From Wenzhouxiangella sp. (lineage in GTDB: Bacteria; Pseudomonadota; Gammaproteobacteria; Xanthomonadales; Wenzhouxiangellaceae): a stretch of 6,864 bases of DNA. The position numbers and the translations under genes were made by a program. The notes below the pieces were generated by a model that saw nothing but the letters and a program-made list of their open reading frames with translations, was not told the origin of the DNA and ran no database searches. The stretch's first letter is position 1; every line of letters starts with the position of its first letter. Positions 1 through 6,244 of the stretch are shown here, in pieces. Where the stretch lies: assembly GCA_007119095.1 (NCBI GenBank), contig SKQI01000032.1, forward strand, positions 1 through 6,864, in the 5' to 3' direction.

Positions 1-413
1 CGCCCCAGACGACGACCGAGTCCACCCCCGTAGCCCACCAGCCCGGCGATCGCAATGTCGACTGGCTGCTCCAGTCGCTGCAGCGCAACGGCAAGGCTGC
101 CGCGCTGCACATCGAGGCCTGCCGTCATTACCTGCACCGACAGGGCCATCTCAACTCTCCGCCGCTGGCAGTCCAGACGCGCCTTTGCCTGCTCGGGGTC
201 AAGCCTGCTGATCCGCCCCGAGGCCGCGCCGACTTCGGCGCTGAAGGCAAAGCGACTGCCTCGTAGCCAGTTATCATCTTCAACGAACAGGACTTTGAGC
301 GTTCGACCCAGGCGCGCGGCCAGAGGCCGAGCCCGATCCAGCGCAACCTGGCTGCCTGGCGAGGCATCGAATAACACGAGCACGCAACCGGGGCTGGATT
401 CCGTTGCTGTCAT
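1..413 (-). CDS. Universal-stress-protein-like protein, 3' end cut off by the window
   Basis: The frame is open from an ATG at 413-411 to the window edge, giving 137 complete codons with no stop, so the C-terminus is missing. The N-terminal part looks like the Usp fold. A first hydrophobic strand with an Asp (VLVLFDASPGSQ, residues 11-22) is followed by a helix rich in Ala, Leu and Arg (LDRARPLAARLG) and a second strand, KVLFVEDD (residues 40-47). Near the visible end, DIAIAGLVGYGGGLG (119-133) resembles the glycine-rich ATP-binding segment of Usp proteins, but the rest of that motif lies outside the window. The start overlaps the stop of the protease gene upstream (TGATG), which implies translational coupling and one operon. 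No signal peptide is visible, so it is probably cytoplasmic. The Usp assignment rests on fold-like pattern rather than a close match, and its function and ligand are unknown. Confidence 0.66.
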   Translation of the reverse strand, partial: MTATESSPGCVLVLFDASPGSQVALDRARPLAARLGRTLKVLFVEDDNWLRGSRFAFSAEVGAASGRISRLDPEQAKARLDCQRRRVEMALSVQVMTAGLDVQRGSLAVALQRLEQPVDIAIAGLVGYGGGLGRRLG

Positions 414-2806
414 CATGGGTCATTCGAGTTGGAGCCAGCGCCGTTGCCCCGCGTCGATCTCCCGACCTTGGCGAAGGCGGCCAGACGTTCAGCGACTCGC
501 CGATTAAAACAGCCGTCCGGATAAACACCATCGGCATCGGCCTGGCCAGGCGACCAGCCGCTCAGCAGCGCCAGCGCCTGATCGACATTTTCAATCGGAT
601 AGACATGAAAAACCCCGCGGTCAATGGCGGCGCGCACATCAGCGCGCAACATCAGCTGGCTGACATTGCTGGCCGGCAACAGCACGCCCTGACCGCCCAG
701 ATCACCAAGCTCGAGGCAGGCATCGAAAAAGCCCTCGATTTTCTCATTGACCCCACCAACTGCCTGCACCTCACCAAGCTGGTTGACCGATCCGGTCACG
801 GCGAATTGCTGCTGCAAAGGGACGCGGGCAATGGCCGACAGCAGGGCCAGGATTTCGGCGACTGACGCTGAGTCACCATCAACCCCTCCGTAGCTCTGTT
901 CAAATGCCAGGCTGGCCGACAGCGACAGTTCGGCATCGGCCGCATAGCGGCTTGCAATGTAGCGCGACAGGATCATCACCGCCTTGCTGTGAACCGGCCC
1001 GCCGAGCTTTGACTCACGCTCGATATCGATGACCTGGCCCTTGCCAGGCCGCGCGGTCGCTGTGATCCGCAGCGGCAAGCCAAAACTCAGATCGCCGAGG
1101 CGCGATACCGCCAGGCCGTTGACCTGACCGATCACGGCACCGCTCACGTCAACCTTGAGGAAGCCGCGGCCAATGCTGTTCAGCGCCCGCCGCCGAACCC
1201 GTTCAGCACGCACCCGCCTTTCGGTCAGGGCTTGCTCAAGATGCTCGGCCTCGACCAGCGCTGCACCGGCCTCGGCGGCCCAGTGATCCGCCTCCATGAG
1301 GATGTCGCGCAGCACCCGATCACGCGCGGTCAGACGCTCCTGGTCGTCGGCCAGGCGACTGGCATGTTCAATCAGGCCAGCCACGGCATCACGATGCAAG
1401 GGGCGGGTACCCGCATCGCGTGCCAGGGTAGCCAGCATGCGCGCATGCAGCAGGCTGTCGTCATCGTTGCGCTCGAGATCGTCTTCAAAATCGGCCTGGA
1501 CCTTGAACAGTTCTCCAAAGTCAGGATCGTAGCGGGTCAGCAGGTAATAAAGCATGCGCTCACCCACAAGCACGACTTTCAGCGACAGCGGAATCGGCGC
1601 AGGCTCCAGGTTGGTGGTACTGACCAGTCCGTACAGGTGCTCCAGTGATTCAATCCGGATCTCGCCTGATCCCAGCACGCGCTTCAGCGTCTCCCAGGCC
1701 ATGGGGTGGGACAGAATGCGCCGGGCATCGATCAGCAGGTAGCCGCCGTTGGCCCGATGCAGGCTGCCAGCTCGGATCATCGAAAAATCGGTATGCAGGG
1801 CACCCTGACGCACCTGATGCTCGATTCGACCGACCAGGTGATGATGGTTGGGCAAGTCCTCGTGAATAACCGGGGCGCCGGACAGCTCGCCGTTGTCAAC
1901 CAGCAGGTTACCGCGGTAACGGACCAACAGCTCCTCCGGCGGGCCGCCCCCGCGACCGCCGCGAAAGGCAGTCGCATTTTCAACGACATCGGCACAGATT
2001 CGGTCGAGGTGAGCAACGACGTCTTCCAGACTCCCCCAGCGAGCCTTGAGTTCGCTCATCGGCCCGGCCAGGGCGAACTGGACCATTTCTTCGTTCAGCG
2101 CCCGCACTTGCTTGCGAAAGGTCTTGCGCAGTCGCGGAATCTGCTGGATGACCTGCTGCAGCTTTTTCTGCAAATCGGAGATTCGGTCTTCGATACGCTG
2201 GCGCTGGTCGGCATCGAGCTTCTCGTATTCCTCGGGCTCCAGCACATCACCATCGTGCATCGGCGCCAGGGTGAATCCGCCGGGCGAGGAAATCAGCGCA
2301 ATATCGGCCGCAGCGGCTTCTTCGCCGATGGCATCGATCCCTTCCTGCTGCTTGCGGTCGAAGGTTTCCTGCAGCTCCGACAACCGCGTCTGGTACTCCT
2401 CGCTTTCAAAAATCGCTTGTACGCTGCCGCGCAGCTCATCGACCAGGAATTCCAGATCCGCCCGAAAACGCCGGCCCTCGCCGGCCGGCAGGCGGAGGGC
2501 CTGCGGACGATCATGGTCATCGAAGTTGTATACGTAGCACCAGTCCGGCGGGGTCGGCGAGCGCATCGCCTTGCGGGCAAGGAAATCCTGCACTAAGGCC
2601 CGGCTGCGCAGGCCGCGCGGGGCCAGGACAAACAGGTTGAAGCCGCTGTTGTCAATGCCGGTTCCAAACTCCAGTGCCCGCATTGCGCCCTCCTGGCCCC
2701 AGGGCAAGGCCAGGTCCGGCAAGGACTCGGTGGTTTCGAACGTCAGACGCTGCAACGGGCAGCGACGGTAGACCTGATCAGCCGACAGCTTTTCGGGAAC
2801 TGCCAT
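413..2806 (-). CDS. Lon-family ATP-dependent-type protease (AAA_32 / LonC-like), Ser-Lys peptidase
   Basis: A 797-residue protein, the usual size for the Lon-related family that has an AAA_32-type N-terminal region instead of the classical Lon N-domain. In order it has a family-typical start (LSADQVYRRC), a degenerate P-loop region (APRGLRSRA, about 62-70), a charged coiled-coil/helical insert (about 192-247), the segment HRANGGYLLIDARR (350-363) at the Walker B position, an AAA lid, and a C-terminal Lon peptidase domain (about 545-755). The catalytic Ser is S646 in GGVDGDSAS and the Lys is K689 in GGVNEKI. Their spacing of 43 matches S679/K722 of E. coli Lon. The protein should be cytoplasmic and degrade misfolded or specific proteins. 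The nucleotide-binding motifs are poor: no GK[ST] in Walker A, and Ala follows the Walker B Asp. ATP dependence is therefore doubtful. An in-frame TTG at 2830 and an ATG at 2818 would lengthen it, but ATG 2806 has the best-placed ribosome binding site. It is divergent from parE and overlaps the Usp-like gene downstream. Confidence 0.93.
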   Translation of the reverse strand: MAVPEKLSADQVYRRCPLQRLTFETTESLPDLALPWGQEGAMRALEFGTGIDNSGFNLFVLAPRGLRSRALVQDFLARKAMRSPTPPDWCYVYNFDDHDRPQALRLPAGEGRRFRADLEFLVDELRGSVQAIFESEEYQTRLSELQETFDRKQQEGIDAIGEEAAAADIALISSPGGFTLAPMHDGDVLEPEEYEKLDADQRQRIEDRISDLQKKLQQVIQQIPRLRKTFRKQVRALNEEMVQFALAGPMSELKARWGSLEDVVAHLDRICADVVENATAFRGGRGGGPPEELLVRYRGNLLVDNGELSGAPVIHEDLPNHHHLVGRIEHQVRQGALHTDFSMIRAGSLHRANGGYLLIDARRILSHPMAWETLKRVLGSGEIRIESLEHLYGLVSTTNLEPAPIPLSLKVVLVGERMLYYLLTRYDPDFGELFKVQADFEDDLERNDDDSLLHARMLATLARDAGTRPLHRDAVAGLIEHASRLADDQERLTARDRVLRDILMEADHWAAEAGAALVEAEHLEQALTERRVRAERVRRRALNSIGRGFLKVDVSGAVIGQVNGLAVSRLGDLSFGLPLRITATARPGKGQVIDIERESKLGGPVHSKAVMILSRYIASRYAADAELSLSASLAFEQSYGGVDGDSASVAEILALLSAIARVPLQQQFAVTGSVNQLGEVQAVGGVNEKIEGFFDACLELGDLGGQGVLLPASNVSQLMLRADVRAAIDRGVFHVYPIENVDQALALLSGWSPGQADADGVYPDGCFNRRVAERLAAFAKVGRSTRGNGAGSNSNDP

Positions 2807-2812
2807 GCAAGG

Positions 2813-2816
2813 CTCC
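2813..2816 (-). promoter_or_regulatory. Ribosome binding site of the Lon-like protease
   Basis: On the minus strand, GGAG lies six bases upstream of the ATG at 2806. This supports that start over the upstream in-frame ATG (2818), whose nearest purine-rich run abuts it directly, and over the TTG at 2830. Confidence 0.6.
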
Positions 2817-2913
2817 ATCTCCGGGGACAACTGATCGCTACTCTACCAGCAGTGCTGCTGACCGGGCGCACAGCGGATGATGATTGCGCTAACCTACCCC
2901 GATTATGCCCCTC

Positions 2914-2917
2914 AGGA
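2914..2917 (+). promoter_or_regulatory. parE: Probable ribosome binding site of parE
   Basis: AGGA lies ten bases before the ATG at 2928. The spacing is slightly long, but it fits the start that aligns with known ParE N-termini better than the earlier in-frame ATGs at 2877 and 2880. Confidence 0.45.
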
Positions 2918-2927
2918 TCGCGTTTCG

Positions 2928-4817
2928 ATGAGTAGCCAGTACCAAGCCTCAGATATTGAAGTACTGCAAGGCCTCGAGCCGGTCCGGCGTCGCCCCGGCA
3001 TGTACACCGACACCACTCGCCCCAACCACCTGGTGGCAGAAGTGGTCGATAATTCGGTTGATGAAGCCCTGGCCGGCCATGCCAGGACCATCGACGTCAC
3101 CCTGCACGAAGACGGCTCGGTGACCGTGATCGACGATGGCCGAGGCATGCCGGTCGACCCGCACCCGGAACACAAGCTGCCGGGGGTGGAGCTGATCCTG
3201 ACCCGACTACATGCCGGCGGCAAGTTTTCCGGCAACAACTACAAATTCTCCGGCGGCCTGCATGGGGTCGGCGTCTCGGTGGTCAACGCGCTGTCGAAAC
3301 GCCTGGTCTGCCAGATCAAGCGCGATGGCAAGCTGCATGAAATCAGCTTCGCCAACGGCGACACCGAACAGACACTGAAGGTGATCGACGAGGTCGGCAA
3401 GCGCAACACCGGCACCCGGGTCCAGTTCTGGCCGGACGAGCAGTATTTCGACTCTGCCAATATCTCGCGACCGCGCCTGAAACACCTGCTCAAGGCCAAG
3501 GCGATTCTCTGCCCCGGATTGAAGGTGACGCTGCAGGACGAGAAAACCGGCGACAGCGAGACCTGGCAGTTCGAAGACGGTCTGACCGACTACCTGACCG
3601 AAAGCCTGGAAGATCGGGAACGGATTCCGCAGGCGCCATTTACCGGCGAGTTCTCCGGTGCCGACCAGGAAGCGGCCTGGGCACTGGCCTGGTTGCCGGA
3701 AGGCGAATTGATCCAGGAATCCTACGTCAACCTGATTCCGACGCCAGCCGGTGGCACCCACACCAACGGATTGCGCACGGGTCTGATCGAAGGCTTGCGC
3801 GAGTTCTGCGACATACGCAACCTTTTGCCGCGCGGCCTGAAGCTGTCGCCGGACGATGTCTGGGAGCGCCTGAGTTTCCTGCTGTCGGTGAAGCTGGCCG
3901 ACCCGCAGTTCGCCGGCCAAACCAAGGAACGTCTGAGCTCCCGGGCGGCAGCCAGTTTTGTTTCCGGCGTCGTCAAGGATGCGTTCGCGCTGTGGCTGAA
4001 CAAGCATGTCGCCGACGGCGAGGCTATCGCCAAGCTGGCCATCGACAATGCGCTGAAACGCCAGAAGGCAAGAAAACAGGTCGCCAGGCGCAAGGTCACC
4101 GCCGGCCCTGCCCTGCCCGGCAAACTGGCCGACTGCGCCTCTACCGACCTGGAAGAGACCGAGCTTTTCCTGGTCGAGGGTGATTCGGCAGGCGGCAGCG
4201 CCAAGCAGGCCCGCAACCGCGAGTTCCAGGCCATCATGCCGCTCAGAGGCAAAATCCTGAACACCTGGGAGACCGAGCCCGATCAGGTCCTTCGGTCGCA
4301 GGAAGTACACGACCTGGCCGTGGCCATCGGCGTTGATCCGGGCTCGGCCGACCTGGCCAAGCTGCGCTACGGCAAGGTCATCATTCTGGCCGACGCCGAC
4401 TCCGACGGCCTGCACATCGCCACCCTGCTGTCGGCTTTGTTCGTACGCCATTTCCGACCGCTGGTCGAAGCAGGCCGAATTTTTGTGGCCATGCCGCCGC
4501 TGTTTCGAATTGATGTCGGCAAGCAGACCTTTTATGCCCTGGATGCCGAAGAACGCCGAGGTCTGCTGGCCCGGATCGAGGCCGAGAAGATCAAGGGCAA
4601 GATTTCCGAAACCCGATTCAAGGGCTTGGGCGAAATGAACCCGCTGCAGCTGCGCGAATCCACCATCGACCCGGACACCCGCCGCCTGATCCAGCTGACC
4701 ATCGACGACGATGAAGCCACCCACGCCATCATGGACATGCTGCTGGCCCGGAAGCGGGCGGCTGATCGACGGGCTTGGTTGGAGGAGAAGGGGAATTTGG
4801 CGGAGGTGGGGGTTTAG
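2928..4817 (+). CDS. parE: DNA topoisomerase IV subunit B (ParE)
   Basis: A 629-residue protein, almost the same length as E. coli ParE (630), and collinear with it throughout. ParE supplies the ATPase and TOPRIM parts of the ParC2-ParE2 type II topoisomerase that decatenates daughter chromosomes in the cytoplasm. The GHKL ATPase shows the catalytic Glu and the Asn-box (EVVDNS; E38, N42), DDGRGMP (69-75) and GGLHGVGVS (109-117). The transducer shows QTKERL with Q331 and the ATP-contacting K333. The TOPRIM domain has EGDSAGG (E417) and DADSDG (D489, D491) as the metal-binding acidic residues, then FKGLGEMNP near the C-terminus. Motifs such as RRRPGMYTDTTRPNHL and FWPDE separate it from GyrB, as does the lack of the long GyrB C-terminal insert. 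The chosen start gives MSSQYQASDIEVL, matching the E. coli beginning; ATGs at 2877 and 2880 would add up to 17 unconserved residues. The last 20 or so codons shift toward G-ending codons and TTG. No ParC gene is in the window. Confidence 0.98.
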   Translation: MSSQYQASDIEVLQGLEPVRRRPGMYTDTTRPNHLVAEVVDNSVDEALAGHARTIDVTLHEDGSVTVIDDGRGMPVDPHPEHKLPGVELILTRLHAGGKFSGNNYKFSGGLHGVGVSVVNALSKRLVCQIKRDGKLHEISFANGDTEQTLKVIDEVGKRNTGTRVQFWPDEQYFDSANISRPRLKHLLKAKAILCPGLKVTLQDEKTGDSETWQFEDGLTDYLTESLEDRERIPQAPFTGEFSGADQEAAWALAWLPEGELIQESYVNLIPTPAGGTHTNGLRTGLIEGLREFCDIRNLLPRGLKLSPDDVWERLSFLLSVKLADPQFAGQTKERLSSRAAASFVSGVVKDAFALWLNKHVADGEAIAKLAIDNALKRQKARKQVARRKVTAGPALPGKLADCASTDLEETELFLVEGDSAGGSAKQARNREFQAIMPLRGKILNTWETEPDQVLRSQEVHDLAVAIGVDPGSADLAKLRYGKVIILADADSDGLHIATLLSALFVRHFRPLVEAGRIFVAMPPLFRIDVGKQTFYALDAEERRGLLARIEAEKIKGKISETRFKGLGEMNPLQLRESTIDPDTRRLIQLTIDDDEATHAIMDMLLARKRAADRRAWLEEKGNLAEVGV

Positions 4818-4879
4818 GGTTCCGGGTTCCGGGTTCCGGGTTCCGGGTTCCGGGTTCAGGGTTCAGGGTTCGGGGTTCG
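4817..4879 (+). repeat. Nine-unit heptamer tandem array GGGTTCN
   Basis: Nine exact-phase 7-base units run without indels. The last base of each unit is, in order, C C C C C A A G G, so variants are grouped in blocks, as expected from slippage or local duplication. The first G is the final base of the parE stop codon. Nine GGG runs separated by 4-base loops fit the G-quadruplex pattern on the parE-sense strand. Because 7 is not a multiple of 3 and no unit creates a stop, the array is open in all six frames, which produces long spurious reading frames across it. Similar short G-rich heptamer arrays occur in intergenic regions of other GC-rich bacteria; any role here is unknown. Confidence 0.95.
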
Positions 4880-4947
4880 GACGTTTGGAGACTGGAGGGC
4901 GATGGGGCTTTCACGTTGGCTGTTTGATGGTGTGGTTCAATTCGCGT
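4818..4947 (+). other. parE-msrB intergenic region
   Basis: This stretch holds the heptamer array and then about 68 bases of G- and T-rich sequence before the msrB start. No stem-loop with a T-tract was seen, so parE has no recognisable intrinsic terminator here. No convincing sigma-70 promoter pair was seen either. Read-through from parE into msrB, or an unrecognised promoter, are both possible. Confidence 0.45.
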
Positions 4948-5499
4948 ATGGAAAACAACAGTAGTCGAGTTGGGCGGCGGCGCCTTTTGGTCGGGCTTGG
5001 GTTTGGATTGCCGGCGCTGGGGCTGTTTGGCGGTCGAATTTTTGCCGACGCTGAGCAGGGCTTGGCTTTCGAGCCGTTGCAGCTGACATCGCGGCAGTGG
5101 CGCGAGATTCTGTCTGCCGAAGAGTATCGGGTGCTGCGTCGGGACGGCACGGAAAGGGCTTTTTCCAGTCCGCTGGACAAGGAGTTTGGCAACGGCACCT
5201 ATGTCTGTGCCGGATGTTTCCTGCCGCTGTTTTCCAGCGCGCACAAATATGATTCCGGCACCGGCTGGCCCAGTTTCTGGCAGCCGATCAATGACGAGCA
5301 CATCGGGACCAGGCGTGACTTCCGTCTGATTATCCCGCGCACCGAATATCACTGCGCCCGCTGCGGCGGCCACCAGGGTCACGTCTTCGACGACGGTCCA
5401 GAGCCGACCGGGCAGCGCTGGTGCAACAACGGCGTCGCCCTGCGCTTCATTCCTGCCGGGGAGTCTCTGCCAGCGCTGAGGAGCGGCATCGATGATTGA
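4948..5499 (+). CDS. msrB: Peptide-methionine (R)-S-oxide reductase MsrB, exported with Tat-like signal
   Basis: A 183-residue MsrB (SelR domain) that reduces the R epimer of methionine sulfoxide in proteins. The zinc site is visible as two CxxC pairs, C87/C90 (VCAGC) and C136/C139 (HCARCGGHQGHVFDDGP). GTGWPSFW (104-111) is the family substrate-pocket motif, and the catalytic Cys is C159 in RWCNNGVALRF. The N-terminus before the domain carries GRRRLLVG followed by a hydrophobic run (LGFGLPALGLFGG) and ADA, which looks like a twin-arginine signal peptide, so the enzyme probably acts in the periplasm. I chose the ATG at 4948 because it begins the signal peptide cleanly; ATG 4927 is in frame and would add seven residues. 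Neither has a strong ribosome binding site. The frame stays open upstream through the heptamer array to 4711, but that extension lies inside parE and is an artefact. msrA follows with an 8-base overlap, which indicates co-translation. Confidence 0.93.
   Translation: MENNSSRVGRRRLLVGLGFGLPALGLFGGRIFADAEQGLAFEPLQLTSRQWREILSAEEYRVLRRDGTERAFSSPLDKEFGNGTYVCAGCFLPLFSSAHKYDSGTGWPSFWQPINDEHIGTRRDFRLIIPRTEYHCARCGGHQGHVFDDGPEPTGQRWCNNGVALRFIPAGESLPALRSGIDD
5477..5483 (+). promoter_or_regulatory. msrA: Ribosome binding site of msrA inside msrB
   Basis: TGAGGAG lies eight bases upstream of the ATG at 5492, within the end of the msrB coding region. It is a strong, well-spaced site, so msrA can be initiated directly as well as by coupling to msrB termination at 5497-5499. 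Confidence 0.75.
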
Positions 5500-6124
5500 C
5501 GGTCTCCGGGGTGGTGGCCTTTACAGGCTTATCGCCGTTTTCTTGATGAGTCTGCTCATGGCAGCCCACGGGCTGGCCAGTGACGAAGGACGAATCGCCA
5601 AGGCGACATTTGCCGGGGGCTGCTTCTGGTGCATGGAGCCGCCTTATGATCGGTTGGACGGGGTGATCGAGACTGTGTCGGGTTTCAGTGGCGGGCACGT
5701 GTCAAACCCCAGCTATGAACAGGTAGTTCGCGGCGGCACCGGTCACCTGGAGGTGGTACAGGTGCACTTCGATCCTGACGTGGTCGACTACCATCGTCTG
5801 CTCGAGGTTTTCTGGCGCAATATCGACCCCTACCAGGCCGACGGGCAGTTTTGCGATCGTGGCGAAATGTACCGCTCGGCGATCTTTTTCCACGACGAGG
5901 AACAGGAGCGCCTGGCTCGGGAGTCCCTTGCCGCCCTGGCGGGCAACGGCCCTGAATCCGGGCCGATCGACACCCGCATCCTGTCCTTCGAGGCCTTCTA
6001 TGCAGCCGAGGATTACCACCAGGGCTACTACCTGAAAAACCCGGTTCGCTACCGCTACTATCGCTGGCGCTGCGGCCGCGATCAGCGCCTCGAACAGCTA
6101 TGGGGCGACCAGGCCGGCGGCTGA
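5492..6124 (+). CDS. msrA: Peptide-methionine (S)-S-oxide reductase MsrA, exported with Sec-like signal
   Basis: A 210-residue MsrA that reduces the S epimer of methionine sulfoxide, complementary to MsrB. The active-site motif GGCFWCMEPPYD places the catalytic Cys at C44, with F45, W46 and E49. Further family signatures are GFSGG (64-68), GHLEVVQVHFDP (84-95), NIDPYQADGQFCDRG (110-124), YRSAIFF (127-133) and YHQGYYLKNP (175-184). C194 in RWRCGRDQ is a candidate resolving cysteine. The C-terminus differs from E. coli MsrA and resembles the RYxYYRxxCGRDQxLExLWG type that I recall from other proteobacteria. Residues 1-30 have a basic start, a hydrophobic core (LIAVFLMSLLMAA) and GLAS, which fits a Sec signal peptide cleaved near residue 29-30 and places the enzyme in the periplasm with MsrB. 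The two genes overlap by 8 bases. Such exported Msr enzymes need a periplasmic reductant, and no thioredoxin-like gene is in the window. Confidence 0.96.
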   Translation: MIDGLRGGGLYRLIAVFLMSLLMAAHGLASDEGRIAKATFAGGCFWCMEPPYDRLDGVIETVSGFSGGHVSNPSYEQVVRGGTGHLEVVQVHFDPDVVDYHRLLEVFWRNIDPYQADGQFCDRGEMYRSAIFFHDEEQERLARESLAALAGNGPESGPIDTRILSFEAFYAAEDYHQGYYLKNPVRYRYYRWRCGRDQRLEQLWGDQAGG

Positions 6125-6244
6125 CCATGACTTCTGACCCAAGCGATAGCGCCTGATTTCAGGCATCATGGAAGGTCAAAGACTGGCCGACGCGGGGGCG
6201 GGGCCAGCTGACACCAACAAATCATCAACCTAAGGAGCGCCTGC
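6125..6244 (+). other. msrA to M16 peptidase intergenic region with two small inverted repeats
   Basis: Two perfect 6-base inverted repeats were seen. GCCTGA/TCAGGC (6151-6164) is tightly spaced around TT, and CTGGCC/GGCCAG (6183-6207) encloses a 13-base G-rich loop. Neither is followed by a T-tract, so neither is a convincing intrinsic terminator. The 120-base gap and the strong ribosome binding site downstream suggest the peptidase may have its own promoter, but no clear -35/-10 pair was found. Confidence 0.4.
6231..6237 (+). promoter_or_regulatory. Ribosome binding site of the M16 peptidase
   Basis: TAAGGAG is a near-perfect Shine-Dalgarno sequence seven bases before the ATG at 6245. It fixes the start of the truncated gene. 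Confidence 0.85.

Larger units (their letters stand above)
2807..2927. other. Divergent intergenic region between the protease gene and parE
   Basis: About 120 bases hold the 5' regions of both divergent genes. A short inverted repeat, CAGCA (2847-2851) and TGCTG (2856-2860) around a 4-base loop, is the only symmetric element noticed, and it is small enough to be chance. I found no convincing -35/-10 pair on either strand. GATTAT at 2901-2906 (plus strand) and its neighbour CATAAT on the minus strand are isolated -10-like hexamers without a good -35 at the right distance. At least one promoter per direction is expected here, but the sequence alone does not locate it. Confidence 0.4.

Noticed and set aside
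1706..2596. Long plus-strand open frame (296 codons) antisense to the protease gene
   Set aside because: It lies fully inside a clear Lon-family gene on the other strand. Its protein has no recognisable domain, and GC-rich coding DNA commonly leaves the opposite strand open.
2847..2860. CAGCA/TGCTG inverted repeat between the divergent genes as an operator
   Set aside because: Five-base arms around four bases are expected by chance in GC-rich DNA, and it does not overlap a credible promoter.
3207..4724. Long minus-strand open frame (505 codons) antisense to parE
   Set aside because: It is opposite a certain parE gene, has no recognised motifs, and its Gln/Ala/Gly/Val-rich composition is typical of a shadow frame of GC-rich coding DNA.
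4817..4879. Heptamer array as a CRISPR array or a true telomere
   Set aside because: There are no spacers between units and the unit is only 7 bases, so it is not CRISPR. It sits between two chromosomal genes, so it is not a replicon end despite the telomere-like GGGTT core.
4902..4964. Tiny frame of 20 codons starting just after a GGAGG run and overlapping the msrB start, a possible leader peptide
   Set aside because: The GGAGG is only three bases from the ATG, too close for good initiation. The peptide has no recognisable feature, and the region is G-rich enough to make GGAGG by chance.
6151..6164. Tight inverted repeat GCCTGA-TT-TCAGGC as a terminator after msrA
   Set aside because: The stem is only 6 bases with a 2-base loop (or 5 with a 4-base loop) and no T-tract follows, so it is not supported as an intrinsic terminator.
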